Assembly (NCBI RefSeq): GCF_009176305.1
Contig: NZ_BLAJ01000002.1
Location: 992,001 to 1,056,000, forward strand
DNA: 64,000 bases
Direction of reading: 5' to 3'
DNA from: Martinezella dioscoreae
GTDB lineage: Bacteria; Pseudomonadota; Alphaproteobacteria; Rhizobiales; Rhizobiaceae
The position numbers were made by a program, and so were the translations under genes. A model generated the notes under the pieces. It was not told the DNA's origin. It worked only from the letters and a program-made list of their open reading frames with translations, and made no database searches. Numbering within the stretch: the stretch's first letter is position 1; every line of letters begins with the position of its first letter. This document shows, in pieces, positions 57,233-64,000 of the stretch.

Positions 57233-58117
57233 TTAGGCTGCTTTGGCGCGAAACAGTGCGCCGAAAGCAGCAAAGAGCGTGTCGGAATCTTGGCTGTTCA
57301 ATGCCACGAGCGGCGGGCGCACGGCAAGCCAGCTATCGTCCTCCGTCAACCGGGCGAGAATAGCCTTGATCGAAGGAATGACCGGATAGTTCAGCAGCTG
57401 TTCGACGAAACGCTCGACATTGGCGTCAGCGATACCTTTTTCCGCCATGGCCTGCACTTCGCGAGGAAGAAGATTTGCCATGCCGGAGATTGCTCCCTGT
57501 CCGCCGAGCCGAACGCCGCGGGCAAGATGCCGCTCGTCGCCAATCAGAATGATGAGATCGCCATGCGTCTTCAGCAGTTCCTCGGTATAGGGCCAATCGC
57601 CCGAGGAGTCCTTGACGCCGACAACGACATCCGGAAATGCGGTGCGCAGGCGGCCAACGAGGGAAATGGATAGCGGCACCATCGTTACCGACGGAATATT
57701 ATAGACGATCACGTCGCGGGCATGCGTGCCGAGCATAGTGAAAACGGCCGCGAACCATTTGAAGAGGCCATCGTCGCTGACGTTCTTGAAGTAGGAGGGT
57801 GGGGCAAGGAGAATGTTGCGGACACCCTGCGCCAGCGCTTGTCCAGCCTGCGCTGCCGCATCTTCTGCGGCATCGACGAGCACGCCCATGACGATCTGCT
57901 TCGGCGCAATGCCGGCGGCGAGCATGGCGGCCAGAACCTGCTGGCGCTCCTGCATGCCGATCGAAGCGCCTTCGCCCGTGGTGCCGAACAGGGTGACGCT
58001 CTTGCAGCCATTGGCAAGGCAATGCTTTGCCTGCTCGATCACACCCGGGATTGCAATCTCGCCATCAGCGTCGAAAGGCGTTGCTAGCGCGGCCGACAGG
58101 CCAAAATTCTCACTCAT
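57233..58117 (-). CDS. DapA/NanA-family aldolase
   Basis: A 294-residue TIM-barrel class I aldolase. The Schiff-base lysine is in VVGVKDSSGD near residue 170 and the tyrosine in VIVYNIPSV near 141. GTTGEGASI near residue 48 is the carboxylate-binding loop. The start has GGGAGGA upstream. It is the first gene of a sugar-import operon with a PfkB kinase, so it is more likely a keto-sugar-acid aldolase than dihydrodipicolinate synthase for lysine. Substrate unknown. Confidence 0.85.
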   Translation of the reverse strand: MSENFGLSAALATPFDADGEIAIPGVIEQAKHCLANGCKSVTLFGTTGEGASIGMQERQQVLAAMLAAGIAPKQIVMGVLVDAAEDAAAQAGQALAQGVRNILLAPPSYFKNVSDDGLFKWFAAVFTMLGTHARDVIVYNIPSVTMVPLSISLVGRLRTAFPDVVVGVKDSSGDWPYTEELLKTHGDLIILIGDERHLARGVRLGGQGAISGMANLLPREVQAMAEKGIADANVERFVEQLLNYPVIPSIKAILARLTEDDSWLAVRPPLVALNSQDSDTLFAAFGALFRAKAA

Positions 58118-58168
58118 CCGATCCTCCCGATCTTGTGAGATCAGTGCGTAGCATGCTGACATGTTAGT

Positions 58169-58186
58169 TGTAAAGCGAAGTTTACA
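58169..58186. promoter_or_regulatory. Inverted repeat before the aldolase-led operon
   Basis: TGTAAA and TTTACA are separated by six bases, 51 bases before the aldolase start. It is the clearest symmetry in the 161-base gap after the deaminase gene. A candidate site for the GntR encoded in the operon. Confidence 0.45.
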
Positions 58187-58278
58187 TCAGTCGCCTATAT
58201 GTGATTACACGGACGTCGAATTGGCGGCGGTAGCAGTTGATGGTTGGGAATTTTATGGAGCCTCGGCCCCGGCCTCTG

Positions 58279-59571
58279 TTAGCCCCTTGCAGGCACGTAG
58301 TCGAGCCCGCCATCGATTTGTGAAGGCCGGCCATCGAGGAAGAGTTCGCCGATGCGCGGCGCGGAGCGGGCAATGACCTTGCCGCGCTTGATGACCGCGA
58401 GACGATTGGGCTTCAGCCGTAGCGCTTCCAGCGTGTCGACGGCCTGCAGCACGACAAAATCGGCATTACAGCCCTTTTCCAGGCCGTAGCCTTCCAGGCC
58501 GAGCGTCTTGGCGGAGTTGATGGTGAGCGCATCGAAAATCTTCTTCTTGTCTTCGATGCCGGCCATTTGTGCGACGTGGATAGCCATGTGGCCAACTTCG
58601 AGCATGTCACCCGAGCCCATCGAATACCAGGGGTCCATCACGCAATCATGGCCGAAGGAGACGTTGAGCCCGGCATCCATAAGTTCGCGCACGCGCGTCA
58701 TGCCGCGCCGCTTGGGATAGGTGTCGTGCCGGCCTTGCAGCATGATGTTGATGAGCGGGTTAGGGATCACATTGATCTTCGCCTCTGCCATCAGCGGGAT
58801 GAGCTTGGAGACGTAGTAATTGTCCATCGAATGCATCGAGGTCAGGTGCGAGCCGGCAACGCGGCCCTGCAGCCCGAAGCGGACCGTTTCTGCCGCCAGC
58901 GTTTCGATGTGACGCGACATCGGGTCGTCGGTTTCGTCGCAATGCATGTCGACGGGAAGACCGCGATCGGCGGCGATCCTGCACAGTGCTTCGACCGACG
59001 CCCGTCCTTCGTCCATTGTACGTTCGAAATGCGGAATGCCGCCGACGATATCGACGCCCATGTCGAGCGCGCGTGCGAGCGAAGCCACGCCATCCTTGGC
59101 GCGATAGTATCCATCCTGCGGGAAGGCGACGAGCTGCAGATCGATATAGGGCTTGACCCTGTCCTTCACCTCCAGAAGCGCCTCGGCCGTCACCAGCTTG
59201 GGATCGGACGTGTCGACATGGCTGCGGATGAACAGCAGTCCTTGCGTGACGGCGAGATCGCAGTATCGTAGCGCGCGCTCGACAAGCTCCTCCTTCGTCA
59301 CGATGGGGCGCAATTCTCCCCAGAGGGCGATGCCTTCCAGAAGCGTGCCGGATATATTCATGCGCGGCAGGCCGAGCGAAAGCGTGGCATCCATATGGAA
59401 ATGCGGGTCGACGAAGGGCGGGCTCACCAGCCGATCGGTCGCATCTATTTCTTCCTTGCTCTCGGTGGTAATCGAGGCTTCGATTGCTGCGATCCTGCCA
59501 TCCTTGACGGCGATGTCGATGCCTGTGCGGCCATCTGGCAGATTGGCATTGCGAATGATCAGATCGAACAT
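58279..59571 (-). CDS. codA: Cytosine deaminase-like amidohydrolase
   Basis: A 430-residue amidohydrolase. Metal and catalytic residues appear in order: VDPHFHMDAT, MHCDETDDP, GSHLTSMHSM and FGHDCVMDPWY. These match CodA of E. coli. One change stands out: as I recall, CodA has GHDDVFDPWY, and the second aspartate, which shapes the base pocket, is a cysteine here. It may therefore act on a related ring compound. It is the last gene of an ABC importer operon and ends 161 bases before the aldolase start. Confidence 0.85.
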   Translation of the reverse strand: MFDLIIRNANLPDGRTGIDIAVKDGRIAAIEASITTESKEEIDATDRLVSPPFVDPHFHMDATLSLGLPRMNISGTLLEGIALWGELRPIVTKEELVERALRYCDLAVTQGLLFIRSHVDTSDPKLVTAEALLEVKDRVKPYIDLQLVAFPQDGYYRAKDGVASLARALDMGVDIVGGIPHFERTMDEGRASVEALCRIAADRGLPVDMHCDETDDPMSRHIETLAAETVRFGLQGRVAGSHLTSMHSMDNYYVSKLIPLMAEAKINVIPNPLINIMLQGRHDTYPKRRGMTRVRELMDAGLNVSFGHDCVMDPWYSMGSGDMLEVGHMAIHVAQMAGIEDKKKIFDALTINSAKTLGLEGYGLEKGCNADFVVLQAVDTLEALRLKPNRLAVIKRGKVIARSAPRIGELFLDGRPSQIDGGLDYVPARG

Positions 59572-59586
59572 GAACGGCTCCTCGGA

Positions 59587-60528
59587 TTATCTTTCGCCAC
59601 GGCGATAGGGTTGCATCAGCGCCTGCGGCACGCGGGCGCGTCTGCTCATGACGGCAAGGGCAACGATGGACAGGATATAGGGTGTCATCAGGAAGAGCTG
59701 ATAGGGGACACCCTGGACTGCGGTCTGCAGGCGCAATTGGAACGCGTCGAAGAAGGCGAAGAGCAGCGCACCGAACAGCGCCCGGCCCGGCCTCCAGGAC
59801 GAAAAGACGACGAGCGCGATGCAGATCCAGCCGCGTCCCTGCACCATCGTCGGAAAGAAGCTGTTGAAGGCGGAAAGCGTCAGGAAAGCGCCGCCCATGC
59901 CCATCAATGCGCTGCCGGCGATGATGGCGCCATAGCGGATCCTCATGGGGTTGAGGCCCTGTGCCTCGGCTGCATGCGGATTTTCGCCCGTCATGCGGAT
60001 CGCAAGCCCGACCGGCGTGCGGAAGATCAGATAGGCCATGACCAGCGCCACCAGGATCGCGAGATAGGTCGGGACGGTCTGCGTGAAGAGAGCGGGGCCG
60101 ATGAAGGGCAGGGTGGAAAGCCCGGGAATGGCGATCGGCTGAAACGGCGTGATGGTCGGCGGCGTCCCGGCGACGGGAACGATCAACCGGAAGACGTAGT
60201 AACTGAAGCTGGATGCAAAAAGCGTCACGCCGAGGCCGGAAACATGCTGCGACAGGCCCAGCGTCACCGTCAGGGCCGAATGCAAAAGCCCGAAAATGCC
60301 GCCCGCAATCGCCGCGATGAGAAGGCCGGTCCACAGATCGGCACCGTGATAGACGGAGAGCCAACCGATCATCGCGCCAAAGGTCATGATGCCCTCGATG
60401 CCGAGATTAAGAACGCCGGCCCGCTCGCAAAGAAGCGCGCCGAGCGTGCCGAAGATCAAGGGTGTCGCAATCCGCAACACGGCAGCCCAAAGCCCGGCCG
60501 AAGCAATGATGTCGATCAACGTGCTCAT
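59587..60528 (-). CDS. ABC transporter permease (BmpC/YufQ nucleoside type)
   Basis: A 313-residue permease of the branched-chain/ribose-like fold. FGTLGALLCERAGVLNLGIEG is the family entry (in part CERAGVLNLGIEG), and RMTGENPHAAEAQGLN near residue 195 is the coupling loop. About eight helices are predicted. It overlaps the partner permease by four bases. Such pairs import nucleosides or bases, in line with the neighbouring deaminase. Confidence 0.9.
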   Translation of the reverse strand: MSTLIDIIASAGLWAAVLRIATPLIFGTLGALLCERAGVLNLGIEGIMTFGAMIGWLSVYHGADLWTGLLIAAIAGGIFGLLHSALTVTLGLSQHVSGLGVTLFASSFSYYVFRLIVPVAGTPPTITPFQPIAIPGLSTLPFIGPALFTQTVPTYLAILVALVMAYLIFRTPVGLAIRMTGENPHAAEAQGLNPMRIRYGAIIAGSALMGMGGAFLTLSAFNSFFPTMVQGRGWICIALVVFSSWRPGRALFGALLFAFFDAFQLRLQTAVQGVPYQLFLMTPYILSIVALAVMSRRARVPQALMQPYRRGER

Positions 60529-61574
60529 CGGCGGATCCTGTACTGCGTGAAGAACAAAGCGATCAGCATGGTCAACAGCGACAGGGCGACCGTGACGTCG
60601 GCGATGTAAGTTGGGATGCCGAGACTCCGGCTCATGCCGTCAGCGCCGACAAACATCGTGGCCGTAAAGATCGCCGCAAGAACGACACCAAGCGGGTTGA
60701 GGTTTGCAAGCATGGCGACGACGATGCCGGCATAGCCGAAGCCCGGGGACAGATCGGTTGTGACATAGCCTTTGACACCCATGACTTCGATGGCGCCTGC
60801 AAGGCCGGCAAGCCCGCCCGAAAGACAGGCAACTTTGACGAGGGTCGAGCCGAGACGAACGCCTGCAAAAACGGCGCCCGAGGGATTGAGGCCCGCTGCC
60901 CGCGACTGCATGCCGAAAACGGTGCGCGACTGAACGAAATAGACGATTGCCGCAATGACGATCGCAATTGCAAAACCGATATGAAGACGCGATCGCGCAA
61001 TCAGCTTCGGCAGCATGGCATGATCGCCAAGCGCCTGGGATTGCGGCCAGCCGAATGCCGTCGGGTCCTTCAGCACGCCGTCGATCAGCATGGAGACGAA
61101 AAGGACGGCGATGAAATTCAGGATAAGGCTGGTGACGACTTCATCGACGGAAAAGCGCAGCCGCAGCCATAGTGGCACGAGGATCAGGACCATGCCGGCA
61201 ATGGCGCCGATCACCATCAAGAGCGGAATAAGGATCGGGCCAGGCAGGTCGGCGAGCATTTTCGATCCGAAGGCTGCAACGGCTATGGCGCCGAAATAGA
61301 ATTGTCCCTCGGCGCCGATGTTCCACAGACGGGCGCGAAAGGCGACTGCGGCGGCCAATCCCGTCAGGATCAATGGCGTCGCGCGGGTGAGCGTCTCCGT
61401 TGCCGAAAGCCGCGAACCGAAGGCTCCAAGCAGAATCCGCCGATAGGCTTCGAGGACGGGTGCGCCGGCAATCGCGATCAGGATGCCTGCGAGCGCAAGG
61501 GCCGCGACGACCGAAAGCACGGGAGCGAGGATCATCATAGACAGTGGACGGTGTTCGCGCCGTTCAAATCGCAT
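60525..61574 (-). CDS. ABC transporter permease (BmpB/YufP nucleoside type)
   Basis: A 349-residue permease. A hydrophobic start is followed by RATPLILTGLAAAVAFRARLWNIGAEGQ (in part AFRARLWNIGAEGQ), the family hallmark. SRAAGLNPSGAVFAGV near residue 230 is the ATPase-coupling loop. The chosen ATG overlaps the ATPase stop by 11 bases. It should form a heterodimer with the next permease. Confidence 0.9.
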   Translation of the reverse strand: MRFERREHRPLSMMILAPVLSVVAALALAGILIAIAGAPVLEAYRRILLGAFGSRLSATETLTRATPLILTGLAAAVAFRARLWNIGAEGQFYFGAIAVAAFGSKMLADLPGPILIPLLMVIGAIAGMVLILVPLWLRLRFSVDEVVTSLILNFIAVLFVSMLIDGVLKDPTAFGWPQSQALGDHAMLPKLIARSRLHIGFAIAIVIAAIVYFVQSRTVFGMQSRAAGLNPSGAVFAGVRLGSTLVKVACLSGGLAGLAGAIEVMGVKGYVTTDLSPGFGYAGIVVAMLANLNPLGVVLAAIFTATMFVGADGMSRSLGIPTYIADVTVALSLLTMLIALFFTQYRIRR

Positions 61575-63090
61575 GATTGGCCCCACTCTTTTCTTTCCAT
61601 TCTCCCGCCATCATCAGTCCCAGTAGGCGCGCATCGGCCTTATCGGCATCGATAGGCGCCGAAAGGCGTCCGCCGACGATTGCCTGGATGCGATCGGCCA
61701 ATGCAATGACCTCGTCCAGATCCTCCGAGATCAAGAGAACGGCAGTGCCCTGTCGGCGCGCTTCCAGAATGCGTCCGTGAACGGCGGCCACTGCACCTTC
61801 ATCCAGCCCGCGCGCTGGCTGGGCGGCGATCAGGATTCGTGGTCGCTCATGGAGATTGCGACCGAGGATCAGCTTCTGCATATTGCCGCCAGATAACAAT
61901 CGGGTGCGTGTCGCAGCATTGCCGCCGCGCACGTCGAATGCCTCGATGATCTCCTGCGCAAAGGCCATGCCGGCACCCTTGTCGACCAGACCATGTTTCG
62001 AATAGGAAGGCAGGCGCTCGAGCACGGCATTCTCCCAGATCGCCATTTCGCCGATGGCACCATCACGGTTTCGGTCTTCCGGAATGCGCCCGATGCCAGC
62101 CTCGATAATCGCGGCAACGTCGAGATCGCCGACTGGCTTGCCGAACAGAAGAAGCTCGCCGGATGTGCGGTTCGACATGCCGGACAGAATTTGCCCCAAG
62201 GTCGCCTGACCGTTGCCCGATACGCCGATGATCCCCAGAACCTCGCCGGCCCGGACATGGAAGCTGATCTTTTTCAACCGTTCGACGCCACCGGTCTTGA
62301 CGATGATATCGCGAGCTTCGAGCACGATGTCGCCCGGCGTCGACGCTTCGCGGGTCGGGCGTGTGACGCGATGTCCGACCATCAGCTCCGCAAGCTCGGC
62401 CTTGCTGGTCTGAGATGCCTGTCTTTCGGCGGCGACCTTGCCGCCGCGCAGGACGACGATACGATCGGCCGTGGCCATGACTTCATCGAGCTTGTGCGAA
62501 ATGAAGATCAAGGACAGGCCTTGTGCGGCCATCTGTTTCAGCGTCGAAAAGAGCTTTTCTGCCTCGATCTGGGTGAGAACGGCGGTCGGCTCGTCGAGGA
62601 TCAGGATGCGCGCATCGTTGTAGAGCGCTTTCAGGATTTCCACCCGCTGCTGCTCACCGACCGAGAGATCGCCGAGGCGGGCATCCGGATCGACTTTCAA
62701 GCCGAAGCGTTCGGCAATCGCCAGAAGCTTGTTGCGGGCCGCTGCCGTTTGGGACTTGAGCGACCAAAGTCCCTCCGTGCCCGTCATGATGTTTTCCAGC
62801 ACAGTCAGGTTCGGCGCGAGCGAGAAATGCTGATGCACCATGCCGACGCCGGCCCGGATCGCCGCGCGCGGCTTGCCCTGCGGCAATTCCACATTATCGA
62901 TCAGGATGCGACCGGCATCGGGCACATAGTGCCCGAAGAGGATGCTCATCAGCGTCGTCTTGCCGGCACCGTTCTCGCCGAGCAGGGCAACGATCTCACC
63001 CTTTGCTAGAGACAGCGAAATATTGTCATTGGCAATCGTGCTGCCGAAGCGTTTGCTGACACCTTCGATGGAAAGGACAGAGATGGTCAT
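61564..63090 (-). CDS. ABC transporter double ATPase (YufO/RbsA-like)
   Basis: A 508-residue protein with two ABC domains. The first is complete: GENGAGKTTL, LSVGEQQRVEI, ILILDEPTAVL. The second has the degenerate Walker A GVSGNGQATL without the lysine and a signature LLSGGNMQKLI, which is normal for this family. The start [10 protein letters not shown] overlaps the amidase stop (ATGA). It powers the two permeases that follow. No BmpA-type binding protein is visible; it may be upstream, outside the window. Confidence 0.92.
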   Translation of the reverse strand: MTISVLSIEGVSKRFGSTIANDNISLSLAKGEIVALLGENGAGKTTLMSILFGHYVPDAGRILIDNVELPQGKPRAAIRAGVGMVHQHFSLAPNLTVLENIMTGTEGLWSLKSQTAAARNKLLAIAERFGLKVDPDARLGDLSVGEQQRVEILKALYNDARILILDEPTAVLTQIEAEKLFSTLKQMAAQGLSLIFISHKLDEVMATADRIVVLRGGKVAAERQASQTSKAELAELMVGHRVTRPTREASTPGDIVLEARDIIVKTGGVERLKKISFHVRAGEVLGIIGVSGNGQATLGQILSGMSNRTSGELLLFGKPVGDLDVAAIIEAGIGRIPEDRNRDGAIGEMAIWENAVLERLPSYSKHGLVDKGAGMAFAQEIIEAFDVRGGNAATRTRLLSGGNMQKLILGRNLHERPRILIAAQPARGLDEGAVAAVHGRILEARRQGTAVLLISEDLDEVIALADRIQAIVGGRLSAPIDADKADARLLGLMMAGEWKEKSGANHAI

Positions 63091-64000
63091 GCCGGAAAGC
63101 CTGCAATCGGGTAGCGCTGCAGCCAACGTTGCTCAGCCTCGAGCGCGGATGCAAGCTGCAGCAACAGCTTATCCTCACCCATGGGGGCCATCAGTTGGAC
63201 CGGCAGCGGCAATCCTTCCGCATCCTCGCCGAAGGGAAGTGTGATGGCCGGAAAACCGGAAATGTTGGCGAGCGCGGCAAGAGGGGCAAAGGACGTCATG
63301 CGCTCGAGGTGCAATTGAGTGTCCGAATGATCCGTCGGAAAGGATCCGATGGGTGGCGGTGCCGAAGCGAGCATCGGCATGACGATGACGTCGACCCTGT
63401 CGAAGATCTCCCACAGAATGCGGCTAGCCTTCACGGCGCCATTGACGGAGCTCCAAAGGGTGGTTGCCCGCATGGCGCGCCCGCGCATGATGAAGGCTTG
63501 CGTCATCGTCTCGGCGAGACGCGTGTCCAGTTCGAGATCATCAATCAGGTGGGCGATATTGACGGAAATGATATCACCAAAAGCGCGGCTGCTGGCCTGA
63601 ACGGCGCTTTCCATCTCGTCCCAACGGATGGATATCTGCTCGTTTCCCCGGCTTTCGAGGAAACTGGCCGCTGCTTCCACCGCTTGGGCCCGATCCTGGT
63701 CGATTGCGTAACGCTGGCCAGTGTCTGCAAGGAGACCAATGCGAAGCTTACCCGTTTTGGGCGGGAGTTGAGCGATATCCGCGTATGGCCCTCTTGTCTT
63801 TCCCCGGACAACATCGAAGATTTGTGCGGTGTCGCGAACTGAGCGGGTGACCGCAAGTTCGCTGGCGATCCCGCCGAGATGATTGCCGAAGGAGGGGCCG
63901 GCGGGCACGGCGCCGCGTGTCGGCTTCAGTCCGACAAGGCCGCAGCAGGCAGCCGGCACGCGGATCGAGCCGCCCGCGTCCGTCGCATGCGCGATCGCAA
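63087..64000 (-). CDS. Amidase signature-family enzyme, N-terminus outside the window
   Basis: The frame is open to the window edge. The visible part begins [20 protein letters not shown], which is the amidase-signature core with the nucleophile serine of the Ser-cisSer-Lys triad in [15 protein letters not shown] follows. The catalytic lysine and the N-terminal portion lie beyond 64000. About 304 residues are seen. It overlaps the ATPase gene by four bases, so it belongs to the nucleobase-type import operon and may hydrolyse an amide from ring opening. Substrate unknown. Confidence 0.85.
   Translation of the reverse strand, partial: AIAHATDAGGSIRVPAACCGLVGLKPTRGAVPAGPSFGNHLGGIASELAVTRSVRDTAQIFDVVRGKTRGPYADIAQLPPKTGKLRIGLLADTGQRYAIDQDRAQAVEAAASFLESRGNEQISIRWDEMESAVQASSRAFGDIISVNIAHLIDDLELDTRLAETMTQAFIMRGRAMRATTLWSSVNGAVKASRILWEIFDRVDVIVMPMLASAPPPIGSFPTDHSDTQLHLERMTSFAPLAALANISGFPAITLPFGEDAEGLPLPVQLMAPMGEDKLLLQLASALEAEQRWLQRYPIAGFPA

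Noticed and set aside
58760..60364. 534-codon minus-strand frame across codA and a permease gene
   Set aside because: Same strand but a different frame from two genes with intact motifs; composition is Arg/Pro-rich as expected of a shifted frame.
59395..60609. 404-codon plus-strand frame opposite the same region
   Set aside because: Antisense to codA and the permease; Arg/Asp/Glu-rich with no domain.

Overview
The window looks like a fragment of a Rhizobium-type alphaproteobacterial replicon. The evidence is high G+C, dense same-strand operons, a RopA-type porin, a thiC-thiO-thiS-thiG-thiE operon behind a TPP riboswitch, a short PutA beside an Lrp-type PutR, and many plant-derived-nutrient ABC importers. 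No rRNA, tRNA, CRISPR array or insertion sequence was seen, so this is metabolic and accessory-metabolic DNA rather than a mobile island. The genus call is inference from gene content.

Layout. 1-5993 (+): a Dpp/Yej-type peptide importer (two permeases, fused double ATPase), a serine hydrolase, the anhydro-MurNAc kinase AnmK and a lytic transglycosylase, read together as a peptidoglycan-recycling locus. 6149-8422 (+): a YdeP-type molybdopterin oxidoreductase. 8505-9163 (+): first VapBC. 9220-16417 (-): LacI regulator, sugar ABC importer and a cytoplasmic GH127 beta-L-arabinofuranosidase, with twin palindromic operators upstream. 16627-20978: divergent putA/putR. 21110-26828: small regulators and enzymes (tautomerase with LysR, orphan LacI, second VapBC, LysR with a DUF1989 protein, a glycine-zipper protein). 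26988-31585 (-): thiamine operon and riboswitch. 31722-35039: glycosyltransferase-like protein, porin, TetR regulator.

35492-40988 (+): an EF-hand protein, then an ECF sigma factor, a one-TM protein likely to be its anti-sigma, a CnrX-like membrane protein that contains no histidine or cysteine, a DUF1800 protein and a Tat-exported DUF1501 protein. This is the least understood block and the best candidate for an undescribed system. 41030-47195: an MFS exporter and an asparagine/aspartate module (GntR regulator, aspartase, permease, asparaginase) with a matched pair of operator-like sites between aspA and ansP. 47303-47973: third VapBC. 48030-51211: isocitrate lyase with a divergent RamB/ScfR-like regulator and repeated TTGTAAA elements between them. 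51375-58117 (-): a sugar operon (DapA-family aldolase, GntR, binding protein, two permeases, ATPase, PfkB kinase resembling sulfofructose kinase). 58279-64000 (-): a cytosine-deaminase-like enzyme with a Bmp-type ABC importer and an amidase cut by the window edge.

Most blocks pair an importer with the enzymes that use the cargo and a local regulator, as expected of a soil and root bacterium that scavenges arabinosides, proline, asparagine, nucleobases, acetate and its own cell wall. Operator and terminator calls come from reading symmetry by eye and are hypotheses. Functional calls rest on motifs and neighbours, without database searches.
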